Assembly (NCBI GenBank): GCA_027532825.1
Contig: JAPZTL010000005.1
Span: 67,080-131,079, forward strand
Direction: 5' to 3'
DNA: 64,000 nucleotides
DNA from: Silanimonas sp021297925
GTDB taxonomy: Bacteria; Pseudomonadota; Gammaproteobacteria; Xanthomonadales; Xanthomonadaceae
In this document: positions 29,589 to 38,159 of the stretch, piece after piece
Position numbering within the stretch: position 1 is the stretch's first letter
Layout: the number at the start of each line of letters is the position of its first letter
The notes under the pieces: model-generated
Databases searched by the model: none
What the model was told of the DNA's origin: nothing
The model's input: only the letters and a program-made list of their open reading frames with translations
Translations under genes and position numbers: made by a program

Positions 29589-29796
29589 GTCGGAAGACGG
29601 GCCCCTGCAGACTCCGGATCGGCGGTGAAGCGCGCGTGGACGCCCGTCACGGCATCGCCACCCCATCGCGACGCGAACACGACGCGCCGCGCACGACACG
29701 TGCACGCCGCCGCCACGCGTTGGCGACGGGCAATGCGACACCGTGGCGTCGTGCCATCGCGCACGCCCCCACCTCCTCCTCTCAAGGACCATCCCC

Positions 29797-30318
29797 ATGC
29801 AGCACACTCCCATCCGCCTCGGCCTCGCCGCCCTGCTCGCCGTCGCGTTCGCCGTTCCCGCCATCGCCCACAACCACGGGGGCAAGGACGCGGCGCCTGC
29901 CGCGCAGACGGCCTCGACCGTGGTCGACATCGCCGCCGGCAACCCCGACTTCTCGACGCTGGTCGCGGCGCTGAAGGCGGCCGATCTGGTCGACACGCTG
30001 AAGGGCGCCGGTCCGTTCACCGTGTTCGCGCCGACCAACGCGGCGTTCGAGAAGCTGCCCGCGGGCACGGTCGAGAACCTGCTGAAGCCGGAGAACAAGG
30101 CCCAGCTGGTCGCGGTCCTCACCTACCACGTGGTGCCGGGCCGTGTGCTCGCCGCGGATGCGGTGAAGCTGACCTCGGCCAAGACGGTGAACGGCGCCGA
30201 TGCCGCGATCGCGGTCACGGATGGCAAGGCCACCATCGACGGCGCGACCATCACCGCGACCGACCTGCAGGCCGGCAATGGCGTGGTCCACGTGATCGAC
30301 ACAGTGATGTTGCCGTAA
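29797..30318 (+). CDS. Secreted fasciclin-domain protein
   Basis: 173 residues from the ATG at 29797, preceded by AAGGA; an upstream in-frame ATG adds a hydrophilic leader. A signal peptide ends AIA, then a His-containing HNHGGKD segment and one FAS1 domain with the hallmark motifs FTVFAPTNAAFEKLP and LTYHVVPGRV, ending VVHVIDTVMLP. FAS1 proteins mediate cell-surface or matrix adhesion; bacterial single-domain versions are mostly uncharacterised. The gene stands alone, divergent from dsbD and convergent with the HDOD genes. Confidence 0.9.
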   Translation: MQHTPIRLGLAALLAVAFAVPAIAHNHGGKDAAPAAQTASTVVDIAAGNPDFSTLVAALKAADLVDTLKGAGPFTVFAPTNAAFEKLPAGTVENLLKPENKAQLVAVLTYHVVPGRVLAADAVKLTSAKTVNGADAAIAVTDGKATIDGATITATDLQAGNGVVHVIDTVMLP

Positions 30319-30325
30319 GGCCCCG

Positions 30326-30346
30326 GGTGCCGGCTCAGCCGGCACC
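30326..30346. terminator. Symmetric hairpin shared by convergent genes
   Basis: GGTGCCGGCT, C, AGCCGGCACC: a perfect 10-bp inverted repeat 8 bp after the fasciclin stop. It contains the stop codon of the convergent HDOD gene. A second perfect hairpin (11-bp arms, loop AGATC) lies at 30355-30381. Neither has a T-run, so factor-independent termination is uncertain; a bidirectional stop or 3'-end protecting role is plausible. Confidence 0.5.
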
Positions 30347-31456
30347 GTCCGCTGCGCGCGCGGCAAGATCTGCCGCGCGCGTCTTCCACTGCTCGACCCG
30401 GTCCGCGAGGCCCGTGCCGGCGAGCCAGGCCTGGTCGATCGGCGTCCCCATCGCCAACGCCCGTGCGACATGAACGACGCCGGTGACGTCGAACCCGCGC
30501 CCCGGCAGGCCCGACGGCACGGCGTGGTAGGCGACGGCCTCCACCATTTCCATCGGCAACCCCCACAGCGCCATCAGCGCCGCGCCCAGCTGGGCCGGTC
30601 GCGGCGAATTCCGCCAGGGTTCCCCGGCCGGCGTGGCGGCGAGGGCGATCGATGTGGGCAGCAGGCGCCCGAGATCGGCGAGCAGGGCGGCACCGGCCGC
30701 GAGTCCGGCCACTCTCGGCGAGGGAGAGATGGCCTGCGCGATCGCGGCGGAAAGCAAGGCCTGCCGCTCGCTGGCGGCGTCCTCGGCGCGGTCGAAGCGG
30801 TTGAACACCTCGCCGGCGAGCACCAGCGGCGCGAGCCCGTCCAGCCCGATCCTCGACACCGCCGTCGCGAGGTCGGTGATCGCGCGTCCGCGCGCGTACA
30901 GCGCCGAGTTCGCGAGGCGCAGCACGCGCGCGTTCAGCGCCGGGTCGCGTTGCACCACGGCGACGGCATCGGCCATCGTCCTGCCGTCGTCGGCCATCAC
31001 CATGCGCAGGCCGAGGTAGCTCGTCGGCGCGGTGGGCAGGCGGTCGATGCGGCCGAGCTGCGCGCGAAGCGCGGGATCGCTGAGCAGGGCCCTCACCGCC
31101 AGGAGCCGTCGCATCGTGGCGCGCACCTCGCCTTCGCCGAACGGCTTGCGCAGGACCTGTTGCACGCCTGGGGCGGCCTCGCGGTGCGCCGCTTCCGACG
31201 CCGGCATGTCCGCGGGGACCACCAGGGCGCGAAGCACGTCCGGCCGGGCGATCTGCACCGCGGCGAGCGTCGCGAGTGCGTCCCCTTCGGGCCCGGGCGC
31301 GGCGATCACCGCGTCGAGCCCGCCAACACTCGCTTCCTCCAAGGCCTCGGCGGCCCCGAGGTCCTCGCGCACCACCCAGTCGCCCGGCAGCGTCGCCCGC
31401 AGTCCGGCGAAGGCCAAACCGTCGCCGTGGTCGACCAGCGCGACGCGGAGGCTCAT
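30335..31456 (-). CDS. HDOD-domain protein with degenerate receiver (paralogue B)
   Basis: 373 residues. The ATG at 31456 overlaps the stop of the upstream HDOD gene (ATGA). Residues 1-115 have a receiver-like alpha/beta pattern, but the phosphoacceptor position reads LDAVIAAPG, with alanine instead of aspartate. Residues about 125-330 form an HDOD domain (PTAPTSYLGLRMVMAD, DPALNARVLRLANSALY, and AVSRIGLDGLAPLVLAGE). HDOD proteins take part in signalling and motility or c-di-GMP control in Xanthomonadales. Here phosphorylation is not expected. About one third of positions match the upstream paralogue by eye, so the pair arose by tandem duplication. Confidence 0.85.
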   Translation of the reverse strand: MSLRVALVDHGDGLAFAGLRATLPGDWVVREDLGAAEALEEASVGGLDAVIAAPGPEGDALATLAAVQIARPDVLRALVVPADMPASEAAHREAAPGVQQVLRKPFGEGEVRATMRRLLAVRALLSDPALRAQLGRIDRLPTAPTSYLGLRMVMADDGRTMADAVAVVQRDPALNARVLRLANSALYARGRAITDLATAVSRIGLDGLAPLVLAGEVFNRFDRAEDAASERQALLSAAIAQAISPSPRVAGLAAGAALLADLGRLLPTSIALAATPAGEPWRNSPRPAQLGAALMALWGLPMEMVEAVAYHAVPSGLPGRGFDVTGVVHVARALAMGTPIDQAWLAGTGLADRVEQWKTRAADLAARAADGAG

Positions 31457-32529
31457 TCGTTCTCGGCGTCCGCGAGCTTGCCTGCGAGCCGCTGCCATTC
31501 GGGCAGCTTGTCGCGCAGTCCCGCCGAATCCACCCAGGCCTCGTCGAGCGCGATGCCGCCGACCATGGCGTGCGCGACGTGGACGGCGCCGGCGATCCAG
31601 AAGCCCCGCTGCCTCGAGCGGTTCGGTGTCAGGTGGAAGGCCACGCCCTCGACGATCGGCATCGGCAGGCCCCACAGGCCGAGCAGCCACGCGGCGGCAT
31701 CGGCGTAGCTCGCCTCGCCGTCGCGGCCGTCCGCGTTCTTGAAGCCGGGCAGCAGCCGGCCCAGTTCGGCGAGGAGGGCGGCGGTGGCCGCCATCTCGGC
31801 GCTCGGGCCGGGCAGCAGGCGTGCGGCCAGCTGCGAGGCGAAGAACGCGCGCCGCCGGACGGCCTCGGCCTCGGGCCCATTGTTGGCGGACAGCGCTTCG
31901 GCGGCGAGCACGACGCGGCGGAGGGTCTCGAGCCCGAGGCGGACCACCGCCGCCTTCAGGTCGGCGACCGGCCGGCCGCCGGAGAAGAACGCGGAGTTGC
32001 AGACGCGCAGGACCTTGGCGACCAGCGCCGGGTCCTTGGACAGCATCTGCACCACCTGGTGCGCGCCGATGTTCGGGTCGGCCAGCGCCTTGGAGATGGC
32101 GAGGTAGGTCGTTGGCGCGGGCGGCAGTTGGGCGATCGCGCCGATCTTGGTCTTGAGCCCGGGGTTGTCGAGCAGGTCGAGCAGTTCGCCGATGCCTTCG
32201 ACGGCGTCGATGAGGGATTGTGCCTTGAGCGGCAGAGCGAGGTGGCGGTGGGCGATGTCGATGGCCGCGGCGCCGGGTTCGGCGCCGGGCGGCAGTAACA
32301 GCAGCCGGACGGCCTGAGGATGCTTGTCCCGGGCGCGGCGCAGCAGGTCGATGCCGCGGACGTCACCGCCATCGGCGGCGATGACGTCGACGCCTCGGGA
32401 CTCCAGCACCGACTGGGCGCCTGCCGCGTCGTTCTGCCACGCCACCTCCCACTGCAGGCCGAGGTTCGAGAGCGTGTCGGCGAGGTCGCTGCCCTGCTGG
32501 AGGTCGCGGCCGGCGATCAGGACGAACAT
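31453..32529 (-). CDS. HDOD-domain protein with partial receiver (paralogue A)
   Basis: 358 residues from the ATG at 32529, preceded by AGGAG; a longer reading adds a leader without a site. The N-terminal receiver-like domain starts MFVLIAGRDLQQ and lacks the usual acidic pair, though an aspartate is kept at the phosphoacceptor place (VDVIAAD). The HDOD domain follows with LPPAPTTYLAISKALAD, DPALVAKVLRVCNSAFFSGG and AVVRLGLETLRRVVLAAE. It is first of a two-gene operon with its paralogue. The role is likely regulatory protein-protein signalling; no output domain is attached. Confidence 0.87.
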   Translation of the reverse strand: MFVLIAGRDLQQGSDLADTLSNLGLQWEVAWQNDAAGAQSVLESRGVDVIAADGGDVRGIDLLRRARDKHPQAVRLLLLPPGAEPGAAAIDIAHRHLALPLKAQSLIDAVEGIGELLDLLDNPGLKTKIGAIAQLPPAPTTYLAISKALADPNIGAHQVVQMLSKDPALVAKVLRVCNSAFFSGGRPVADLKAAVVRLGLETLRRVVLAAEALSANNGPEAEAVRRRAFFASQLAARLLPGPSAEMAATAALLAELGRLLPGFKNADGRDGEASYADAAAWLLGLWGLPMPIVEGVAFHLTPNRSRQRGFWIAGAVHVAHAMVGGIALDEAWVDSAGLRDKLPEWQRLAGKLADAENE

Positions 32530-32631
32530 GAAGGTCTCCTTCGAATGCGGGACGGGGCCTTCCGGGCGGCCGCCACACGGGGAGGATACGCCGCCCTCCC
32601 GCGATGCGTCAGAGGCCCGGCGCACGGAACG

Positions 32632-32660
32632 GCGAACCCCGGCGCGTGGCCGGGGTTCGG
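32632..32660 (-). terminator. Hairpin downstream of ppa
   Basis: CGAACCCCGG / CCGGGGTTCG arms of 10 bp flanking a 7-base loop, about 30 bp after the ppa stop on the minus strand and before the HDOD operon start. The T-content after the stem is modest, so it is a probable rather than certain terminator. Confidence 0.65.
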
Positions 32661-32688
32661 AAGGGGCGCTTGTCGCGAAGGCGGGCGA

Positions 32689-33243
32689 TCAGAACTTCGG
32701 CTTTTCGGCGTCCGGGGTGGCGTTGTAGCGGGCCACGCCATCGAGGATCTCCTTGCGGGCGGCCTCGGCGTTTTCCCAGCCCTCGACCTTCACCCACTTG
32801 CCCTTCTCGAGGTCCTTGTAGTGTTCGAAGAAGTGGCCGATGCGCTCGAGCCAGTTCGACGAGACCTGGGCGATGTCGGTGATGTGCTCGTAGCCCTTGA
32901 AGACCTTCGGCACCGGCACGGCGACCACCTTGGTGTCCTCGCCGGCCTCGTCGGTCATTTTCAGCATGCCGACCGGGCGGCAGCGGATGACCGAGCCCGG
33001 CACCAAGGTCAGCGGCAGGATGACCAGCACGTCCACCGGGTCGCCGTCGCCGCAGACGGTGTGCGGCACGTAGCCGTAGTTGCACGGGTAGCGCATCGGG
33101 GTCGAGAGGATGCGGTCGACGAAGATCGCGCCGGTCTCCTTGTCCACCTCGTACTTCACCGGCTCGGCGTCCTTCGGGATCTCGATGATGACGTTGATTT
33201 CGTTCGGCACGTCGCGGCCGGTCGGGACGAGGCTCAGGCCCAT
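32689..33243 (-). CDS. ppa: Inorganic pyrophosphatase (family I)
   Basis: 184 residues, typical for bacterial family I enzymes (about 175). It hydrolyses pyrophosphate to phosphate in the cytoplasm. Signature residues are visible: EIPKDAEPVKYEVDKETGAIFVDR, the YPCNYGYVPHT block, and the metal-binding DGDPVDVLVI. The ATG at 33243 begins MGLSLVPTGRD, the usual N-terminus. A hairpin terminator follows. No partner gene is evident. Confidence 0.97.
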   Translation of the reverse strand: MGLSLVPTGRDVPNEINVIIEIPKDAEPVKYEVDKETGAIFVDRILSTPMRYPCNYGYVPHTVCGDGDPVDVLVILPLTLVPGSVIRCRPVGMLKMTDEAGEDTKVVAVPVPKVFKGYEHITDIAQVSSNWLERIGHFFEHYKDLEKGKWVKVEGWENAEAARKEILDGVARYNATPDAEKPKF

Positions 33244-33319
33244 GGCGGTTCTCGGGAGGGGTCGGAAAGAGGCGGCGGAGAATACCCCAAGGGCGCTGAA
33301 TCCGGGCTCGGGGCCGCTC

Positions 33320-33691
33320 TCAGGGACTTTGCGGCTCGACGCGGTAGACCCGGACGCCCGGCACCCTGCTGGGCAGCCCCTGCACGCTTGCGCCGTGGAT
33401 GCGGACCTCGGGGCCGAGGCGGCCGGCCTCGGCGACGGCGGCGACGAGGCGCACCTCCATCTGCTGCCGGGCTTCGTGGCGCTCGACGGCGGTGCGCAGC
33501 GGCAGGGTCGTGACCGCGACCATCGCGAGCGCTGCGGCGGCCGCCAGAGCAGGACGGAGGCGAGAAGCGCGTGGCCCGTTCGTTGCCGCGGCGAGGGCTT
33601 GGGCCAGCCGCGCGCTGCCGCCGGGCGGCGGAACGAGACTGCGGCGAAGCGTCGATCGTAGCGCGGGCAGGGGCGTCGGCGAGTCATGCAT
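33320..33691 (-). CDS. Small one-helix membrane protein coupled to ECF sigma gene
   Basis: 123 residues. The ATG at 33691 lies 8 bp inside the end of the sigma-factor gene, so translation is probably coupled. There is an Arg/Pro-rich cytoplasmic N-terminus (residues 1-46), one hydrophobic segment (about 47-66, ALAAAAALAMVAVTTLPL), and a periplasmic tail of about 55 residues. Position and topology are those of a membrane anti-sigma factor, but no zinc-binding HxxxCxxC motif or RseA-like domain is recognised. The anti-sigma role is inference. Confidence 0.6.
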   Translation of the reverse strand: MHDSPTPLPALRSTLRRSLVPPPGGSARLAQALAAATNGPRASRLRPALAAAAALAMVAVTTLPLRTAVERHEARQQMEVRLVAAVAEAGRLGPEVRIHGASVQGLPSRVPGVRVYRVEPQSP

Positions 33692-34196
33692 CTCGGGCGG
33701 CTCCGATGGCAGGTGCGTAGCGCTGCGCCAGCTTCTTCACGGCATGGTGGCGACGCGAGCCGACCGTGCCGGGCGGGATACCCAGCGCTTCGGCGATCTC
33801 AGCGGTGGAAAGGCCCATGAACTCGGCCAGCACCAGCACTTCGCGCTCGCGCTCGGGCAGGGCGGCGAGGGCGGCACGCAGTTCGGTGGCTTCGGCTTTC
33901 GACAGAGCGCTGTCCTCGCCGAGCGGTTCCGGCAAGGATTCGTCGCGCCACGGCAGCCATTGCCGGAGTGATTGCCAGCGACGGTGGTTCCGCGCAAGGT
34001 TCAGGGCCACGGTGGTGACCAGCTGGTCGACCCGGTCGGGATCGACCGATGCACGACGCGCCCAGACGGCGAGGCAGGCGTCGTGCATCACGTCCATGCA
34101 GGCCTGTGGCTCCCACAGCAGCCGGTAGAGCGCGTTGTAGAGAGGTCGCTCGAGGCGTCGGTAGCAGGCCGTGAGTTGTGCATCATCGAGCGCCAT
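33684..34196 (-). CDS. ECF-type RNA polymerase sigma factor
   Basis: 170 residues with sigma region 2 at about 10-80 (ALYRLLWEPQACMDVMHDACLAVWAR, ALNLARNHRR) and region 4 at about 105-155 (LPEREREVLVLAEFMGLSTAEIAEALGIPPGTVGSRRHHAVKKL). Loss of regions 1.1 and 3 marks it as extracytoplasmic-function type. It lies 9 bp downstream of a lipoprotein gene and overlaps a small membrane-protein gene. The three form one transcription unit likely responding to an envelope signal. Its target promoters are not known. Confidence 0.9.
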   Translation of the reverse strand: MALDDAQLTACYRRLERPLYNALYRLLWEPQACMDVMHDACLAVWARRASVDPDRVDQLVTTVALNLARNHRRWQSLRQWLPWRDESLPEPLGEDSALSKAEATELRAALAALPEREREVLVLAEFMGLSTAEIAEALGIPPGTVGSRRHHAVKKLAQRYAPAIGAARDA

Positions 34197-34205
34197 GCCG
34201 AAGCA

Positions 34206-34913
34206 TCACTCGGCCCGGACGCGCAGGACCAGTGCTTCTGAGCCTCCGCTGCCGTTGGCGCGTGTGGTGAGGACCACCCATTGGCCGGGCTTGGCGCGGA
34301 CCTGGCCTTCGTAGGCCATGGGTGTTCGGGTCGCGTCGGTCTGCGGGCGCGACTCCCGGACGTTGATGGACAAGGTCATGGCATCGCCCTCGGGAAACGC
34401 GCGCACCTGCATCGCCATCAATTCCCCGTTCGCATCGGCGGGGCTCCCGCCCGAGGCGAGGCCAAGACTGAGCCGGTCCCGCACACCCAACAGGGTGCTG
34501 TCATCGCCGAGCGCGCCCGGGAGGTCCTTTAGATCGGCGGGCAGGGGCGACAGGGCATCCGCGGTCAGCCACCAGGCGTCGACATGCAGGGACTGCATCG
34601 GGGGAGGGTCGTCCTGCGCTCCCTCGAGCCCCTTGATGGCCGCGGCGATCGACGGCTGAAGGCTTGCCGGCGCGCGCACCAGGAGGGTGCCGGGTGCCGC
34701 GACCTCGGCACGCCCCAGGGCAGCATGGCCCTCGTCCTGGCTGAAGGTGAAATTGATCGCCGATGCGATCGCCTGCGCGCGCGCCGGCGGCACGGCATGC
34801 GTACTCAGTGTTGGCGTCTCGGCGGCCGGCTGGCAGCCGGCCAGCAGCGTGGCGGACAGTGCGAGGGCGAGGAGAGCGCTGGCGCAGCGGGGTGCGGGAA
34901 CAGGGTAGGACAC
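34206..34913 (-). CDS. Putative lipoprotein of unknown function
   Basis: 235 residues. The signal sequence ends in the lipobox LLAGC (cysteine near residue 27), so it should be lipid-anchored. The mature part has no recognised domain; it contains ALGRAEVAAPGTLLVRAPASLQ and a C-terminal PGQWVVLTTRANG segment, a pattern seen in short secretin-like N1 domains. It is first of a unit with an ECF sigma factor and a one-helix membrane protein. It may be the envelope sensor or output of that system; this is inference from context. Confidence 0.65.
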   Translation of the reverse strand: MSYPVPAPRCASALLALALSATLLAGCQPAAETPTLSTHAVPPARAQAIASAINFTFSQDEGHAALGRAEVAAPGTLLVRAPASLQPSIAAAIKGLEGAQDDPPPMQSLHVDAWWLTADALSPLPADLKDLPGALGDDSTLLGVRDRLSLGLASGGSPADANGELMAMQVRAFPEGDAMTLSINVRESRPQTDATRTPMAYEGQVRAKPGQWVVLTTRANGSGGSEALVLRVRAE

Positions 34914-35011
34914 GGGTGTGCTCGCGTGGGGATGTCTTCCCTTCTACACGCGAGCGGCGGATTTCTTCACTGTCCTCGCCGACCGACCCCGTAGCCTTCC
35001 GGTGAACGACC

Positions 35012-35968
35012 TCAGGCCAGCGCGCCGCCGCAGCTCGAGCCCTGCCCGGCGGTGCAGCCGTAGCAGTGCCCGGCGACGGCGATGCGCTCGGGCAGGGTCC
35101 CGGCCAGCAGTTCATCGAGGTGGCGCGGGGCGCTGCCGCCGCCCAGCGGCATCTTCAGCATCTGGTTGAAGTCGCAGTCGAACAGCTCGCCGTTGTAATC
35201 GACGCTGACGAGCGAACGGCACATCACCGCTCCGAGGTTGTCGTCGCGGTGCGCGGCGCGGAGCGTGCCCATGTAGGCCTCGAACTGGCCCTTCGACTGC
35301 AGCCACGAGCCGAAGCGCTGGATCGGCATGTTGGCCAGCGCATACAGGTGGTTGAACACGATGCCGAAGTTGTCGCGGAGCAGGCGCTTGTAGTCGGCCT
35401 CGAGTTTTTCCTGCTGCGGCGGCAGGAAGGCGCCGTTCGGGTTGTAGACGAGGTTGAGCATCAGGCCGCTGCCGGGTTGGCCGTAGCCCAGCGCGTTGAG
35501 CGACTGCAGGGCGCGGATGGAGGCTTCGAACACGCCGTCGCCGCGCTGTTCGTCGACGTTGGCCTGGCTGTAGCAGGGCAGGGAGGCCACGGCCTCGACG
35601 CGGTGCTCGGAGAGGAAGGGGCCGACCCAGTCGTAGCCCGGCTCTTCCATGATCGTGGGGTTCAGCCGGTCCATCACGTGCAGCCCGCGCGCGCGGGCTT
35701 CGGCGACCAGCCAGCGGAACTCGGGGTTCATTTCGGGCGAGCCGCCGGTGAGGTCGAGCGTGGTCACGCCGAAGCGCTCGGCGACGGCGAGCGCGGTGGC
35801 CATCGTCGCCTTCGACATCGTTTCGGTGCGACGCGGGCCGGCGGCCACGTGGCAGTGCACGCAGCTCAGGTTGCAGCGGTAGCCGAGGTTGAGCTGCAGC
35901 GTCGTGAACGCGCCGCGGGTGAGGGCCGGGAACGGGATGTCCTTCAGCAGGGGCCAGGTGTCACGCAT
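35012..35968 (-). CDS. arsS: Arsenosugar biosynthesis radical SAM protein ArsS
   Basis: 318 residues, normal for ArsS. The radical-SAM cluster motif CNLSCVHC is at about residues 32-39, followed by LDLTGGSPEMNPEFRWLV. The C-terminal part (DUF3641-like) has DFNQMLKMPLG and the conserved CYGCTAGQGSSCGG. ArsS is proposed to transfer the 5-deoxyadenosyl group of SAM to dimethylated arsenic, forming the arsenosugar precursor. It is the last gene of an operon with arsM and two arsenosugar-type glycosyltransferases. The start overlaps the hydroxylase stop by 8 bp. Confidence 0.93.
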   Translation of the reverse strand: MRDTWPLLKDIPFPALTRGAFTTLQLNLGYRCNLSCVHCHVAAGPRRTETMSKATMATALAVAERFGVTTLDLTGGSPEMNPEFRWLVAEARARGLHVMDRLNPTIMEEPGYDWVGPFLSEHRVEAVASLPCYSQANVDEQRGDGVFEASIRALQSLNALGYGQPGSGLMLNLVYNPNGAFLPPQQEKLEADYKRLLRDNFGIVFNHLYALANMPIQRFGSWLQSKGQFEAYMGTLRAAHRDDNLGAVMCRSLVSVDYNGELFDCDFNQMLKMPLGGGSAPRHLDELLAGTLPERIAVAGHCYGCTAGQGSSCGGALA

Positions 35969-36776
35969 GCGGGGTGGTCTCGGTGGGGGCGGGGCGCTGA
36001 GCGCGCCGGAAAGGGTTCAGCAGCAGGGCGGTCCAGCGTTGGTCGGCGTCGTTGCGCCAGCCCTCGAGGCCGATGGCCATGGCGCGTTGATCGGTGGGCG
36101 GCATCGCCGGGCGGGTGCGGAAGAGCCGGTCCCAAGCAGCGAGCAGGTTGCCGTAGTGGCTGTCGGTACAGGCGCGCTCGGGCGAGTGGTGCACGCGGTG
36201 CCACGTGGGCGTGACCAGCACCGCGCTGACGGCGCGTTCGAGGCGCGGCGGCAGGGCGAGGTCGGCGTGCGTCCACAGCGCGGCCAGCGCGAGCAGGGTC
36301 TCGTACAGCGCGATGCCGGCAGCGGGAAGGCCGAGGGCCACGACCAGCAGCAGCTTCCAGCCCAGCGAGACGAGGATTTCGAGGGGATGGAAACGCAGGC
36401 CCAGCGTGGCCTCGAAGCGCGTGGCCACGTGGTGCACGCGGTGAAGGCGCCACAACCAGGGCCAGCGGTGCGAGGCGACATGCTGCGACCAGATCGCGAG
36501 GTCCATCAGCACGACGGTCGCAGCGATCGCGCCGATGCCGTCGAGGCCGATCGCCGGGAACAGGCCCAGCCCTTGCGACTGCGCCCACAGCGCGGCGCCG
36601 ACCGTGCCGACCGGCACCAGCAGGCGCAGCAGCCCGCTGCCGGCCAAGGCAACGACGAGGTTGTCGAGCATCGTGCGGCCACGCATGTCGTGGCGGAAGC
36701 CGAAGCGCCACTGCAGCACCAGCAGCAGGGCCAGCAGGCCGAGCACGGCGGCGAGGCGGAGCAGGTCGGCGTTCAT
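35961..36776 (-). CDS. Sterol desaturase / fatty acid hydroxylase family protein
   Basis: 271 residues with four to five hydrophobic segments and the eight-histidine di-iron pattern: HVASHRW near residue 99, HRVHHV near 112, and WHRVHHSPE near 192. Such enzymes hydroxylate or desaturate lipids in the membrane with oxygen. It lies between the glycosyltransferases and arsS with 4-bp and 8-bp overlaps on its two sides, so it belongs to the arsenic operon. Fatty-acid hydroxylases have no established step in arsenosugar synthesis; a lipid or arsenolipid modification role is a hypothesis. Confidence 0.87.
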   Translation of the reverse strand: MNADLLRLAAVLGLLALLLVLQWRFGFRHDMRGRTMLDNLVVALAGSGLLRLLVPVGTVGAALWAQSQGLGLFPAIGLDGIGAIAATVVLMDLAIWSQHVASHRWPWLWRLHRVHHVATRFEATLGLRFHPLEILVSLGWKLLLVVALGLPAAGIALYETLLALAALWTHADLALPPRLERAVSAVLVTPTWHRVHHSPERACTDSHYGNLLAAWDRLFRTRPAMPPTDQRAMAIGLEGWRNDADQRWTALLLNPFRRAQRPAPTETTPHA

Positions 36777-37477
36777 CGCGCCATCGTGGCCAGCAGGGCG
36801 TCGAGGCGGCGCGACACGCGTGCCTGCGCTTCGGTGCGACGCGGCAGGGCGGCCAGCGCCGCGGCGACGACGGCGAGGTCCCCCGGTTCATCGAGGTCGT
36901 GCGCGGTGTCGAGCGTGTGCACGCGCAGGTCCTGCGGGAGCGCGGCGAGGAGGTCGCTGCGCGCGCCGGGCGTGCTGTAGCGCGGCGCCGTCCATGCGGC
37001 GAGTGGTGGCTCGACGCGTCCGCCCACCAGCCAGAAGCCGCCATCCTCGCTCGGCCCGAGCACGAGATCGGCCTTGGCGTGGACGAGGGCATCCACGGCA
37101 TCGGACAGGGCCGGTAACGACAGCTGCGGCAAGTCGGTACCGATCAGCAGCGCGGCGCCATGGCGAGCGCGCAGCGTGGCGTAGACCTGGGCCATGCGCT
37201 CACCGAGCCCACCGTCGCCCTGCGCGACCACCGGTAGGGAGTGCCAGGAATGGGATGCGGTGGCGACGTCGGCGTCCCCATCGCGCTCGGCTTCGGCCAC
37301 CGCCCAGTAGGCGTGGAGCCGTCCGTCGCGCTGCAGGGCGATCGCGGTCTCGCCAACGGCGGTGGCGCAGTCGAGGTAGAGCGCTTCCGCCGCCTCGCGA
37401 CCGATGGCCGGCCAGAGCCGCGACTTCACCGGCGAGCGGCCCGGTGTCTTCACGAACAGCGCGAGACCGGGGCTCAT
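36773..37477 (-). CDS. Arsenosugar-type glycosyltransferase, TIGR04282 family
   Basis: 234 residues from the ATG at 37477, whose first bases overlap the stop of the next glycosyltransferase (ATGA). The nucleotidyl/glycosyl-transferase A fold begins GLALFVKTPGRSPVKSRLWPAIG. It has IGTDLPQLSLPAL with the metal-binding DxP, then DLVLGPSEDGGFWLVGG. This is the TIGR04282 pattern found beside arsM/arsS genes and thought to add or modify the sugar moiety of arsenosugars. The biochemical role is predicted from association only. It overlaps the downstream hydroxylase gene by 4 bp. Confidence 0.9.
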   Translation of the reverse strand: MSPGLALFVKTPGRSPVKSRLWPAIGREAAEALYLDCATAVGETAIALQRDGRLHAYWAVAEAERDGDADVATASHSWHSLPVVAQGDGGLGERMAQVYATLRARHGAALLIGTDLPQLSLPALSDAVDALVHAKADLVLGPSEDGGFWLVGGRVEPPLAAWTAPRYSTPGARSDLLAALPQDLRVHTLDTAHDLDEPGDLAVVAAALAALPRRTEAQARVSRRLDALLATMAR

Positions 37478-38136
37478 GCCGTGGCCCCGCGCGCGAAGGC
37501 GCGACGTTGCCGCCAGGTCAGCACGAGGTGCTCGCGCGTCGTCCGCCACCAGCCGTGATCGACGTAGCGCCGTGCGCTGGTTGCCACCCGGCCGCGCAGG
37601 CGTCGCAGCGGCAGACCGGCGCGACGCGCGGCATGGACGAAGGCATGGTCTTCACCGCGGCCGACCGACGGATCGAAACCGCCGAGTGATTCGAACAGGG
37701 TTCGCGGTGCCAGGAAGCCTTGGTCGCCGAACGGCATGCCGAACCAGCGGCTGCGGAGGTTGGCGCCGAAGGCGTTGATCGCCATCGCCGCCGGGCCGTC
37801 GTGGAAGGCGAGGTCGAACCAGCACAGCGCTGGGGCGTCGCCGCGCGCGAAGCCCGCCGCGGCCTGCCGTGCGGCGGCGAGCGTTTCCGCATCGACGCGG
37901 GAATCGGCATGCAGCACCCACACCGTCCCGCCGTGGGCCGCCGCCAGCCCGGCACTGATCTGCCGCGCCCGGCCGGCCGGAGCGGTGAGCACGCGCGTAC
38001 TCGGCGGAGTGCCCGGGAGCGCGTCACCTTCGGCCAGCACCAGCACGCGCTCGATGTCGTCGCCCAACGGCAGGTCGTCCAGCAACGCGGCCCAGTCACG
38101 GTCGCCGGGGCCGGCCGGGATGACGATGCTGAGCAC
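37474..38136 (-). CDS. Arsenosugar-type glycosyltransferase, TIGR04283 family
   Basis: 220 residues with a GTG start at 38136 that has GGAGG five bases upstream; an upstream GTG at 38148 lacks spacing for a site. The GT2-like fold opens VLSIVIPAGPGDRDW, includes the DxD-like HADSRVD, and has GDQGFLAPRTLFESLGGFDP, the family hallmark. TIGR04283 proteins accompany ArsM/ArsS and TIGR04282 in arsenosugar loci. Follows arsM after 23 bp and overlaps the TIGR04282 gene by 4 bp. Confidence 0.9.
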   Translation of the reverse strand: MLSIVIPAGPGDRDWAALLDDLPLGDDIERVLVLAEGDALPGTPPSTRVLTAPAGRARQISAGLAAAHGGTVWVLHADSRVDAETLAAARQAAAGFARGDAPALCWFDLAFHDGPAAMAINAFGANLRSRWFGMPFGDQGFLAPRTLFESLGGFDPSVGRGEDHAFVHAARRAGLPLRRLRGRVATSARRYVDHGWWRTTREHLVLTWRQRRAFARGATA

Positions 38137-38159
38137 GGGAGCCTCCACGGGCGGAGACC

